From positions 79,317,001-79,381,000 of the forward strand of contig JALJCS010000002.1 of the NCBI GenBank assembly GCA_023055355.1: 64,000 nucleotides of DNA, in the 5' to 3' direction. Both the position numbers and the translations under genes were made by a program. The notes under the pieces were generated by a model. The model had not been told where the DNA came from, searched no databases, and saw nothing but the letters and a program-made list of their open reading frames with translations. The DNA comes from Agelaius tricolor (taxonomy: Eukaryota > Chordata > Aves > Passeriformes > Icteridae). Positions within the stretch are counted from its first letter, which is position 1; each line of letters starts with the position of its first letter. Shown in pieces: positions 1-11,034 of this stretch.

Positions 1-606
1 TTTAGAGAGCAAGGCTTTGTGCTTCTGATTAAATGCAGGTTTCCATGTTCTCCCTGTCACAGATGCACACACATGCACATACTCTAATTGGATAAAACTG
101 TAAACAGTAAATTAAGGATATGATTAAAAATTAAACAGCCACTGCAGAAACCATCAGTAGTAAATGCTTATTAACTTACACATAACAGCATGCTGGTGTG
201 ATAGCTTCAAATTGCCTGCTGAAACTGATTTGCAGCAAATAAGGCCAGCTTTCTAAAAGATATTTCTGGGTTTCAGTAATCAGACCCTCAGCTCTGATTG
301 CTTGGTTTTTTTCCTTCACAATTTTTGCCAGCCTTTTTTAAGCAACTGATAATGTGCCTGACTTTCTTTAACTTCAGTGGGTGATGTACTTAATCCTTTG
401 CTTCTGCTGCTTAGTGGAACGAGTCAGTATGGGTCTGATCCAGCTTTGTCCTCTCTCATGCATTGCAAGACTTCTGTGGTTTGCCTGTGGTTTTATAGGG
501 CTTCACCAGAGCCTCTGTCCATTCTAGAACCCACCTTGCTGGCTGTTTATGTGCATGCTGCATGATGAGCTGGAGGGAAAAGTGGGTTCAAATTCACTTG
601 CCCTTC
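1..606. other. Non-coding stretch, nothing recognised
   Basis: AT-rich single-copy-looking sequence. The longest open frame is 62 codons (377-565, plus) and has no recognisable domain, no splice context and no similarity I know. I see no repeat termini or RNA-gene motifs. Its right edge meets the TGTACTAG terminus of the LTR-like segment at 607. Confidence 0.7.
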
Positions 607-1475
607 TGTACTAGTTTGAAAACAAACCACTGGGAGATTCCAAGTAAGAACTACAGTTAAGCAGGAAAATTAAAATAAAGGCAGAAAACACTGGCTTAAA
701 CTGACAGACTCAGGATACAACCTGACACCCTGTTTGTCAGGGTGATAGTAGCTGTCCAACTAAATGATGGCTGCAGACCTGTTGAAGTGATAGATGTGGT
801 TCTGTTGAAGCAGTGATCCTTTAGAAGGTCTGGTCTTCCTCTGAAGGTTCACTGGTGGCTATGTAGCTCTTGTCCTCTGGGAATCCAGTCAGTAAGGCTG
901 CTCATGGTGTTCCAAGCCGTAGATTATAACCAGGAAGGAATGCTTGGTTCCTCCCTCTGGGCAGAGCATCTCACAGTGGGATGATGTAATTTCATGAGTC
1001 ATGCAGTAAGACTCAATGGCCCATTAGCAGAAGATACCCCTCCAATGGAGTTATCAGGGATAGGTCATGGAAGAGATTAAGAACACTGCCCCTGTTAAAA
1101 CCTGGTTTTAACAGCTTATGAAGATGATGATAGAATACATATGTTTGGTTACATCTGACATCATAGCTAAGACACCATCCAAGTGCCACATCCACGCATG
1201 CACATCTGGGATCTCCAGACCAGCTCCACCTGGCAATGCATGGCAGAGGCTGCAGTTTCTGGAAGGGGCATCCTTCCAGCTCCATGGGCCCTTTCCATCT
1301 CATCTCAAACATATATGGCCTGCTCTTGTGTGTCCTGCATGTGGAGTCCATTGTGTTGGACAACAGGTTGTTTGGCCACCCTCCTTTGTGAGAATTAGCA
1401 TGTTTCCAGCCAGAGCAAGGGATTCTCAGGAGACCTTTTAGAGCCTTTGTCGAACAGAAGCAGCTCAATGCTAGC
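607..1475 (-). mobile_element. LTR-retroelement-like segment (long LTR or LTR plus 3' internal end), minus strand
   Basis: From memory, the segment read on the minus strand resembles a long endogenous-retrovirus LTR family common in songbirds; no search was run. Its left edge starts TGTACTAG at 607, so on the minus strand the element would end CTAGTACA, the expected TG...CA ending. A TATA-like GGTTATAATC lies on the minus strand at about 922-931, roughly 320 bp from that end, consistent with a promoter inside an LTR. The segment is more GC-rich than its flanks. I could not find the opposite TG terminus or a target-site duplication, so the far boundary near 1475 is a guess. It contains a 151-codon minus-strand frame (1013-1468) that matches no retroviral protein I know and is probably incidental. 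The family name and even the LTR assignment remain uncertain. Confidence 0.5.
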
Positions 1476-4334
1476 TTTAAGTGTTAAGGGGAAAGTTGAA
1501 ACAAGGTTTAAAAACCTCTTAAAATTGGGACTAATCTGGAGGGGCAGAGAAAAGCAAAATCTTTTCCAGTGAGCTGTGACTTCTTGATTATTTGCTTTTC
1601 AGGTGGGCTCTGCAATATGGATATTTAACCAGTATATGGTATAAAGGAGCCTTTGCATACTTATTTCTTACATTCATATGGCCAAAACTGAGGGCTGCTC
1701 TCTCCAGAAAGCAGCTGAACTTTTTGCGTTTTATCTGGGGCTCCTGTGTTCATTTAGGCTGGAGACCTACTTCCCTCTTTTTTCCTGCCAGTCAAAATCA
1801 AGAAATGAATGGGTGTTTCTTGAGTGAAGGATAATTATAGTCTGCCCAGTATCAGAGGTTTGTATATATCCTGTAAAAAACCCTTTAATTCTACCTTCCT
1901 ATGAGAAAGTAGCACATCCCCTGAATCACTGCCAAACCTCTTGAATGTGGCTGCAGGTGGCTGAAATGTGACTTTTGTTAAAGCACTGCTGGAAGATGAT
2001 TTCTGTCATTAACACCTCAGCCCTCTCAACTGTTTCTGTTCTTGTTCTGCTCCAGCTGGTGTGGTCCATATTGGAGCCATGCAGTGGGTGGCTCTTTGGT
2101 AGCTGCCAGAGTTGTAGCTCAGCATTGGCTGCAGACACACTCTGGTGAGCTGGGCAAATGGTGGCACACACTGGAGCAGCTGTTATCTACTCAGGGTTGC
2201 CTTCAGTTGTTTAGACCACTGACTGTGTTTTGAGGATATACAGGCTGCCCTGACAGTAAATTTACAGTGTGTCTGCAAGTAGCAGGAAAATAGTGTGAGA
2301 AGGGATGCTGTGGCTCTGAAAAAGGGGAGGACACAAGGAGTGCACACCAGGTCTGGGATGCAGAGTGAGGTACCTGCAGCTGCAGAGTGCCACAGCAGGA
2401 GCCAGGATCCTGGGTGAGGTAGCTTCAGTATTGGCTTCACTCTCATTTGCTGGGTTTTGCTTCTTCACTTTGCAAGGCCTTTCCAGTATAGTTACATCCT
2501 TGTCCCAGCACCCAATTCTCACAAGGGAGAGCAAGCCACAGGTATTCAATGTGCCCAGGTGGAACACAGGGAGCAAGGTTGGAAACCCACTGGCTTAGGC
2601 TGGTGGAGCTGAATTGCTGTCAGCAGCAGAGGGAAACCTCTCCAGAGTGGTCTCAAGTGTACAGAATACCACAGGGAGCCATCCTTTTTCTTCTCCATGT
2701 CCTGAAGAACAGATGGATCTGACATGTTTATTGCCATAAGCTGTCTTGTTTTATCAGCACGTCAGATCTAGGTACTTGACAGATGTGCCAAACAGAAAAT
2801 AAAATCCATCCATGCCCAGAGTTATGTATTTTAGCATCTGTGTTTTCTATTCTGAACTGTTCTCTTTATTGTCCAATTCAGCCTGTGCAAAATTAGGAGG
2901 AATTTTCATTTATAATTAAGGGAAGATAGAGACAAATAAACTATTACAAGTACACACCAATTTGTGAGCTTTAAAAGCATTGTTTGGCACATTCAGCTTT
3001 TTGGTTCAGAGCTGTGTCTGAGATAGCAAAAATGTCAGATTTGATGCAAAGAGACCAGGTTGAACCATACTTGCAGTAGTGAAGCAAGATGTATATGTTA
3101 CAGATTGAATAGCTTGGTATTTTAAAACCTGTGTAACAATTGCAAAAACATGAAATAAAAGCTTTTGAAGCCAGCATCATGTTTGCTCAAAAGTTATTTC
3201 AATATAGTTCTGAATATTGAAAGATGATTTTATTCACAGCTACCCCGTTAGTGTTTCTTGCCCTCAGCATGCACTTGGATTCTTTGGGGGATGAGGAAGC
3301 AAGTGCTTCTCTGTCTTTTTTCACAGCATTCACAGCAAGTTCTCTGTCATGGGTTAGTTTTTTTCCTTCTCTTCAAAAAAAAAAAAAAGGGGACTAAAAA
3401 TGGTGTTAACATGCTGTGGTATTTCCAGCATTTGCAAACTGTGCAGTGCAAAGTGGGTATCGAATATTTAATGTGATTTTAAATTAAAACTGTGCTACAT
3501 ATTTACTTTTTTAAGGAAAAGTACATTGGATTTATTTGAACTTCAGACAGCAGAGTGAAGTTAGATCATACAGATTCTTGTAATTACTTAAATTTCTATT
3601 TATCCATGTATAGCAGTGGCTGCTGCTGAAACACAACGGAAGTCAGACAGCAGGTTTGGTGAAAGGCACTGGTTAAACAACTGTTGTTGAAGAACTAAAG
3701 TTTTTCTACTTCTGCAGGTGCAGAGATAATATCTTTTTCATGTTTGTTCAGCTATTTCAGTTCAGTGACTGGTTCATTCAAAAATAAGAAACCACTTGGG
3801 AGGAGAAAAAAAAGCTGAAAAGCTTGTTTTCCTCTTTGAGTCTATAAACAAAATCTGTGTGGTAGAGGATGAGATCTGCCAGTTCTGTGCTCTTGAGAAA
3901 TGTGGCAACCAGAACTGACATGCAGCTCACCAAGGTTTTTTGGTTTCTTCCTTGCTTAATGAGACTGGTTACTTAAGAGTTTAATGATAAGCTTATTTTT
4001 GCTTTGATTTTGTAGCTTATTTGGTAAATACTGTTCTTCAGCACTTTATTGGATTTCACTTTTATACTAACATCTGTTTTATAACTAGAACTTAACATGA
4101 ATCCCAAGTAATAAAAGAATTACCTAGAATAATCTATCATTGCCCATGTCTAAATATAATGAAACTGTAAGGAATGGAAATTAATCAAAAGTTGTGTGTG
4201 AAAGTGCAAATCATGTAAATAAATATGTGTGGGTTGTATTAACTGAATAAGATATGCCATACATATTTATACATGCTGTCTTTATATCAACAAGCTGAAA
4301 CATTCACTAATATTTGTTTCCTACTGCCCACAAG
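1476..4334. other. Non-coding stretch, nothing recognised apart from an A-run
   Basis: No repeat family or exon is recognisable. The subregion from about 2030 to 2700 is somewhat richer in G+C and carries overlapping frames of up to 104 codons on both strands, none with family resemblance. A run of 14 A residues lies at 3375-3388. The rest is AT-rich. A faint resemblance of 2640-2700 to a reverse transcriptase region of CR1 was too weak to annotate. Confidence 0.6.
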
Positions 4335-5144
4335 CTTAGGACAAGTCAGTCACAGTCAGCATGGTGTCATGAGAGGAAAGTCCTTGTCAAACCTGATTTC
4401 CTTCTAGGCCAGGGTAATAATCCACCTAGCTGATCTAGGAAAGCCAGTAAAATGTAATTTATTTTTTAAAAGGCAAAGCTTTTGAATACTGTCTCTCACA
4501 GGATCCTTGTGGACAAAATGTCCAGCACACATCAGAACAATCATGTTATGTGGTGGGTGGCTCATGGGTCAGGCTCAAAGGGTTACAAGTGAATTGAGGT
4601 CACATCAGACTGGCAACCTGTCACTAGTGGGGTTCCATGGCACTCCTTCCTTGGCCCTGTGCTCTTCAGCATCTTCGTTAATGACCTGGATGGAGGACTG
4701 GAAGGAATATCAGGCAAGTTTATTGAAAATATTGAATTGGGAGGAGCTGTCGACTCTCTTGAGGGTAGAGAGGCCCTGCAGAGAGACCCTGACAAATTCA
4801 AGGGCTGGGCAATCACCATCTGTGAAGTTTAACAAGGGCAAGTGCTGGATTCTGCACCTGGGATGGGGCAGCCCTGGCTGTGTGAGAGGCTGGAGAGCAG
4901 CAGTAGGGAAAGGGGCCTGGGTGTACTGGTTGATGGAAAGATGAACCAGCAGTGCCCTGGCAGCCAGGAGGGCCAACCCTGTCCTGGGGGCATCAGGCCC
5001 AGCATCAGCAGCTGGGCAAGGGAGGGGATTGTCCTGCTCTGCTCTGCTCTGCTCTGCTCTGCTCTGCCCTGGGGTAGCCTCACCTCAAGTCCTGGCTACA
5101 GATTTGGTCACCACAATATAAAAAAGGCATTAAGATGTTGGGTA
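4335..5144 (+). mobile_element. CR1 LINE fragment, ORF2 reverse transcriptase region, plus strand
   Basis: CR1 is the dominant avian non-LTR retrotransposon, and ORF2 encodes endonuclease and reverse transcriptase. This piece follows the CR1 ORF2 consensus I know. A degraded QHG..RGKS-like region lies at about 4355-4400, and an LFSIFVNDLDGGLEG-like block at about 4665-4710. Then comes KFIENIELGGAVDSLEG at about 4717-4767, and a GLGVLVDGKM-like block at about 4914-4943. The catalytic FADD motif of the reverse transcriptase reads FIEN here (about 4720), so both aspartates are lost. Stops and frame changes interrupt the frame, and the 145-codon frame at 4507-4944 is a remnant of it. The copy is 5'-truncated, as is usual for CR1, and ends near 5144, where the next CR1 piece begins. 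The CTGCT repeat at 5034-5067 lies inside it. Confidence 0.9.
5034..5067. repeat. (CTGCT)n microsatellite inside CR1
   Basis: Nearly seven perfect pentamer units (CTGCT/GCTCT register) lie within the CR1 ORF2 remnant. Related CR1 copies, as I recall them, have only two or three such units at this position, so the array appears to have expanded after insertion. Confidence 0.9.
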
Positions 5145-5788
5145 GTGCTTTGCTGGAAAATACCTTGGGGTCTTGATAAACGACAGCTTAAATACAAACA
5201 AGCAGTGTCCTCACTGCAAAGGGGGACAAGAACTTCCTGGGCTGTACAAGCAGCAGTGTAGTCAGCAGGTCAAGGGAACTGATCATTCCATTCCATTTGG
5301 CACTAACCTGATGGCATCTTGAGCAGTGTGTGCAGTTCTGTGCTCTGCACAGGAAAGACACTGACAAACTGGAGTGGGTCCATGGAATCGGTCCCCAAGG
5401 CAGTCAGGGTCTGGAGCCCATGATGAAAGAAAAGAGGGTGAGGGCTGGATTTGTTCAGTGGGAGGACAAGGTTCTGGAGGGGGTCTTATATCTGCAGCAG
5501 TCTGTTGGGAGAGTGGTAAAAAGGCAGAACCAAACTCTTCCCAGATGCGCACAAGACCAGAACAAGAGGTAATGGACCCAAATTGTAACGCAGAAAATTC
5601 TAACTGAATATAAGGTGGGGAGTGATGGAACAGTGGAATGAACCCAGGGAAGGTGTTGATTTCCATCCTTGTAGACATTTCAAACTCAACTGGACACAGC
5701 CTAGTTCAGTCTGCTCTAGCACTACTCCTGCTTGGAGTTGGACTGGAGACCTCCAGAGGTCCCTTCACTCCAGCACAGTTCTGTGATT
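5145..5788 (+). mobile_element. Second CR1 LINE fragment, 3' part with tail, plus strand
   Basis: At about 5145-5160 the match to the CR1 consensus jumps back to the LGVLVDDKL region that the preceding piece had already passed (TTGGGGTCTTGATAAACGAC at 5163-5182). It then runs on through the C-terminal ORF2 region and the 3' UTR. Recognisable blocks include GTGTGCAGTTCTGTGCTC at about 5329 and GACAAGAGGTAATGG-like sequence near 5560-5575. The 3' end reads GACCTCCAGAGGTCCCTTC (about 5748-5766) followed by TTCTGTGATTGA (5779-5790), a typical CR1 tail. The repeated consensus interval makes this a separate insertion rather than a continuation of the first piece. Many substitutions and frame breaks make it non-functional. 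Confidence 0.88.
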
Positions 5789-6849
5789 GATAGGTGCCAG
5801 TGTGTGAGCCTATTGCCCACTGTGGGTCACTCTTGGAAAAATATGAACCATTTGAGATGTTTCATATGATTTTCTTTAGGCATTTACTACATTGTAAGTT
5901 GAATCTCAGTCTGGGGGGCTGGTCTCTTCTCTGGGGTGACAAGCTGAATACATGATTCACTTGGTCAAGTGAATCTTGTCCAGGCTGTCTAACAAGAGTT
6001 AAAATCTAAAGAGGTTTACTTTTGTCTCTGAGGGTAAAGGAAATTAGTGAAAAAATTTACTTTATGCTTTATTCTGAGTCATGAGAAGAAAGTGTCTGAG
6101 AATTTGAAGGCAGAAGACAATGTGAGTGAAAATGATCACAAAAGGGTTTCTGATCTGGAGGAAAGGAAGGAATGAGTAAAAGAAGCTGAATAATATCAAA
6201 GGACTTTAAAAGAACTTGTTTCTTTGAACTTTGGAATTGATAGGTAAGGGCTAGGAAGGGAGGGCAAAGAAAGTTCAAAGGAACTGGCTGATGTTTAGAA
6301 GGCAAGATCTACAGACATGGCAGCAGACTGTCCCACTGAAGAAGGAAAACACAAAATATCACAAGTACTTCAGGGCCTCTGCAATTACTTGAAAATCAGG
6401 AATTCTGTAACTAATGACAACAAGATAATGCACTGGTGAAGGGAAAATTTAAAAAGTAACACTAACAGCTAGTTCAATGAGTGACAGCTACAAAGAAAAA
6501 ATTGAGGTGTTTCAGTGCTATAGAAATAAGGGAAAGCTGTTGGAAGTTAGAGTTGTGTTACTTTGTGGGCAATGAGAGGAAAGCTGGTCACAAAGTAGAG
6601 GATGAACACCAGTCTTTCCTGGATTCACTTTTCCCAAACAGACTAATTGCCATGGGGTGCTTGGAACAGTTTAGGTTAATTTACACTGAGGGAAAGGAAC
6701 ACAAGCTAGAATGGGGGACAGAGATGAAATAGTGGAGGCAAGCTGGACACAATCAGAGTGTTTCTTGACACACAATCATCAGAGTCTCTTGAAAATGTCC
6801 CTTGTGTGCCTCAAATGAGACCATCCATGAACTTTAGCTTTTAACAACT
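5789..6849. other. Non-coding stretch, possible upstream remnant of an old CR1
   Basis: No exon is recognisable. From about 6480 the sequence may be a further, very decayed 5' part of the CR1 annotated downstream, but I could align no block with confidence. The 83-codon plus frame at 6481-6732 has no recognisable domain. Confidence 0.45.
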
Positions 6850-8189
6850 TGGGAAGGATGAGGAAGGGCAAATTTAAACATGAAACTGAGGGAGCCTGTC
6901 AGCTTAACTTTGATACATGGTGAAATGCTCCTGAAAATTATTAATCAATTTGTAAACACCTTGAGGGTAATAAGCTGATGGAAAAACAGTCAGTGTGGAT
7001 TTATTACAAAAAAAAAATGTGTCAAAACGTTCTCATTTCCTTTTTTAGTAGAATAAGAGGTGTAGGAGATAGAAATAGTAGGTATGTATTTAGTACAGCT
7101 TTTGCCAGTGCTGTGGAAAACTGTATAGCCTTCCAACAATTAAACAGGTTAAAAGATAACGCAGCTGAAATGATTGTGAGGCAAGTGAAGGACTCCTTGA
7201 AGTAGTGTGTCCAAGGAACAGTTGTTGTTGGTTTGGCAGACAGGGAGGCAGCCTGAAGTGTAGAGCTGCTGTTGTTACATTCTGCCCCAGGTCGGTGCTG
7301 CTCATGGTTTTCATTATTGTCTTGAATAATGGGCTGGAGAGAGCAGTGTGCAAGGGACTAAAAGCTCCAGTAGGCTTTGGATATTGTGAGGTCAGATTTA
7401 GAGTCCTGAGTGGTCTTCATAAAATGCAGAAAGGGTAAAATTACTAAGATGGGAATTCAGCAAATAAAAGTAAGGCCTTCAGTGGAGTGCTTTCCCCATA
7501 AAGGGAAAACAAATGTGTGTATGCAGACTAGGGATATCTGAGTAAGTAACAGTGAGAGACCATGTGATGTTGGGATATCACAAGCTGAATATGAGTCATG
7601 CTATGATATGGCTGGCAGAGAAAATGGGGAAGAAACCAGACTCTAATCTAAGTCACAGTCTTGTATGTAAGCCCTAGGACATCCTTCAGTCTTTTCTGCT
7701 GACTGGCTGTCGCTGTGCTGGGATAGTGTCCAGAGCTGGCTTCACAGCATGGAACAGTATAGACTCACTGGAGAATGCCAGAAAAAGAGCAGTAGGAGTG
7801 AGCAGAGATTTAGAAAAGACCAGTGAGAAAATATTGAAAGAGTTGGGTCCAGGATGCAAGGGCAAAGATGGAAAGAGAGACAATCTTTGAAGTATATTAA
7901 AGGTTTTTTAATATTAAATCATAGGGTGTTTTGCCATACCATCTCCACTAACCAAAGGTAAGAGGAGAAGCAATTAGTTCAGTTTGCCCCTTAGGAGATT
8001 TAGTTTGAGTATTAGAAACTTAGCATAAGCATATTATAATGGAGTAATTGGGGGGAGGAACTGGAGCAGAGTGGTAGGTGTGAGGAATAAGTAAGAGTCC
8101 CCTGTGTGGATATTTGTCTTTGCCTCAAGTCAAGGGGTAGACTAGATTAGTTATTTGAAATCCATTTCAGTTCTCTTTTGTGATTCAGT
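6850..8189 (+). mobile_element. Ancient CR1 LINE copy, ORF2 reverse transcriptase to 3' end, plus strand
   Basis: This is a strongly decayed CR1 of the old amniote type. Blocks occur in the right order. GAGCCTGTCAGCTTAACTTT (about 6890-6909) matches the RPVSLTS region. A frame at about 7026-7070 reads NVLISFFSRIRGVGD, like the TNLISFFDRVTG region before the YLDFSKAFD motif. MVFIIVLNNGLERA (about 7303-7344) corresponds to LFNIFINDLDNGLE. ACAAGCTGAATATGAGTCA (about 7579-7597) corresponds to HKLNMSQ. ATTGAAAGAGTTGGGTCC lies near 7833-7850. The 3' end has AGACTAGATTAG (about 8139-8150) followed by a TTTTGTGATTCAG-like tail near 8177-8188. Stops and indels are frequent throughout. The divergence is much greater than in the other CR1 copies of this window, so it inserted early, probably before the bird radiation. 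Confidence 0.82.
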
Positions 8190-10986
8190 CCACTAAAGGA
8201 ATATACAGATTAAAAACGTAAAATGAGTAAAATTGATTTAAACCAAGGGTATCTTTGTGTTAATTTGAACTGTGATTATATTGAGCATTTCAAATATTCC
8301 TGGTTTAAATTAATCCCTTATGTTCCAGTGTTAGTATCATCTCTTTATGGAGGTCTTTTACAATGCCTTTTTATTTATTAAAAAATACTCCTTGGTGTGA
8401 TAATCTCTTTGAGTATGAGTTATACAAGTAATGATGAAGACACTACAGTGTTCTTAAAATTGTTCTCAGGTATCTGGTGAATGCCCTAGTATTTCAGTAA
8501 ATTGGCTGAATCCATCCTGTAAAAACTAGACATCTTGTAAGACAATATGTACAAATAAATGCCAATTTCTTAAACATATAAAACTTGAATAAAGAAGTAT
8601 CTGCCCCCTAAAAATGATCTGCTTTCAAAAACCACTCAGCTCATCCAGTAGCCTTATATATCTTCCTTTATCCACTGTTGTACTGGTGACATTAATTCAA
8701 TGAGGAGACCAAAATGGAAGCATGATAGTTATTTTTCATGTTTGATTTTCTTCTCTATGAATTTAATATAAAGATATTTATATTAAGCTAATTATACCTT
8801 GGCTTTTTGTTTTCTGCTGCTGGATGAAATCATGTAGAAGGATTATTTTTTTTCCCTTTTCCCTGAAGAATAGAACATTCAACCACAGATGCCATTTTTT
8901 ACATTAGATAGAGAACCTTGCTGTCTATTACTGCAAGTGATTTATTAGTACATAGGTCACTCTGAGGAGCAGTGACTAGCCAACAGGACACAGAAATCAC
9001 ACCACACACTGCCTGCAGAATCTAATTATGTTTGATGTTTAATATTAACCCAAACTGTAAAGTAAGACTTAAACAAACAAAAATCCTCAAAAAAAAAAGG
9101 AAAGCCCAAAAGAAAACAGAAACCAGAGAATTTCTGGGATAAATTTTCTTCTTACAGGAAATCAATGCTGAGCAGAGTGTCCAAAGCAAGGGAAGAGCTG
9201 CTTTTTGCCCTTCTGCATTCTGCTGCACCCAGCTGTCCTGCTTCCTCTGTCTCTCTCTCTGCACATATGTGCCACCCACCTAAGGAAACAAATAGAAATA
9301 ACTGGTCCCAGTGTGGCACTTCAGTCTTTCAAGTTGATTTTGGCCAGGAAGATTTCTTGTGTATAATAATAGTTTATTCACACCCCCAAAGCTTCTCTCA
9401 GTGTGGGGGGCTGATGCTCACCTGCTGGCACAGGAGCCCTGTCATCCACTGAGCTCCATTTAGCCAGATGCCAAGCACCATTCATCTGGGAAAAAAGGAT
9501 CTTAACAGCCACAGCTAAGAATGTGACTGACTCAGATAATGTATTAAAAGCAGGGATGAAAGAGTTAATTCATTTTTCCATCCATAATTTTTTTTCTTTG
9601 TAGAACTGATTTGACACAGTCTAGCAGGGTGCTGTTACTGAAAAATTGAAGCACCAGGTGTGATTAAATAAGACCACACGTTTCATTCCCTCTTTAATTT
9701 CACATCATCCTTCAGCAGCTGTACCCTTTGCTTTCTGATGGTTGGAGAGCACATTGCTTTTACAGCAGGCAGCTTGCTGCATTGGTAGTGTGTACCATGG
9801 GGCTGTTGTGAATCAAATCTATTTGTGCACACAAATTATTTATTGTTTGATGGACCAAACTTATTAATCTGTTTATTTCTCAAGTAGAAAATACAGAGTG
9901 CATTTGGGTAATGGAGACAAGCTAGCTTGGCTGCTTGGTATGTCCTGAGGTTCATCCATGCAGCAGAATGTGTCATTCCACTGTAAAGAGAATAAAATGG
10001 AAAAGCATAAAGACAGTGGTGGACTTGAGATCTTTCTTCTGTTTCTACAAATCAAAGCTCTGCAGGATCTGATGAAGTCACCTGCTTTGCTGAGATTCTG
10101 TGGCCTGAATCTCAGGCCACAGGGAGACTGAATCACTGCTCTCCTGGCCACTGCAGGGCAGTTGTACTGGCACATGCAGAAATTGTACCCTTGTCCCTTT
10201 GCTGCTGCATCAGAAAGGTGGCACTGAGGCCACAATGGCTATTAGTGGTTAGAACATGATGCCACAAAAAGAAAACAGTAATATTTTTAACTGTCCTTTG
10301 CTTCAGAATAGTGTTCCTATGTAAAACTGAATTAGATCCTTACAATATTGCTGGTAGTTATTCCAGGCAATGTTTCCACTTAGAAACTTTGGCTGGTCTC
10401 ACTTGTCAGCCAAGAGCAGCTCAAAACAAATACATGTATCTTTTAATTTTTTTAATTCCTCAAAGGAATAGGGATTTTTCTGTAATACTGTGACACTGTT
10501 GCCTGCAGTAAAAAAAAAGGTTGTGCAGAAGTGGCAGTGGCTTGCTCTGAAGTGTTCCAGTGCAGCTCTGCCATAACTAATCCGAAGAACAGAGGTCTGT
10601 GCTCTGTTGTGCATCAGCTGGATCTGATGTATTGTTGTCCTGTGGTGTCAGCTCCAAGGCTACAATTCACAGGAACACAGGTTTGGGTGTTTCTGAAGAG
10701 GCCTGCTGCTGTACCTTTGGCTCTGTTCTCCTCCTGCGTCTCTGGGTCTGCACTCCATTTATTTCCTGCTGCCCTCAGTGGTGATATTTATACAGCTATG
10801 CTACTGTGGTGTTCCTGATACAATGTGCTGGCCCTTCTCAGCAAGTTTGAGCAGCATTTGGCTGTTGCCTGTTTTAAATGTGACTGTGCAGCAGTCTTGC
10901 CTGTCCTCCAGCACCCTTAGTCCCCTGTGTAAACCAGCCAGTTTTGCTTTCTGAGGACTTGTCAAAAATGCATCCATCAAAGTTAA
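8190..10986. other. Non-coding stretch, nothing recognised
   Basis: AT-rich sequence without recognisable repeat termini. A run of A residues lies near 9089-9098. The largest frame (9873-10235, minus, 120 codons) has no recognisable domain and no splice-site context. No RNA-gene motif was seen. Confidence 0.6.
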
Positions 10987-11034
10987 ACAGATGAGTTAAA
11001 CAAGTAAAAAACAGATGAGTTAAACAAGTAAAAG
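10987..11034. repeat. 24-bp tandem duplication, two copies
   Basis: The unit ACAGATGAGTTAAACAAGTA plus four more bases occurs at 10987-11010 and again at 11011-11034, with only the last base different. This is a local, probably recent, slippage-type duplication in otherwise single-copy sequence. Confidence 0.95.

Noticed and set aside
1013..1468. 151-codon minus-strand open frame
   Set aside because: Lies inside the LTR-like segment and shows no gag, pol or env character. Treated as incidental.
2640..2700. Faint resemblance to a CR1 reverse transcriptase block
   Set aside because: Only a few scattered matching words and no flanking blocks in order.
4507..4944. 145-codon plus-strand open frame as a possible gene
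   Set aside because: It is a frame-broken part of CR1 ORF2, not a host gene.
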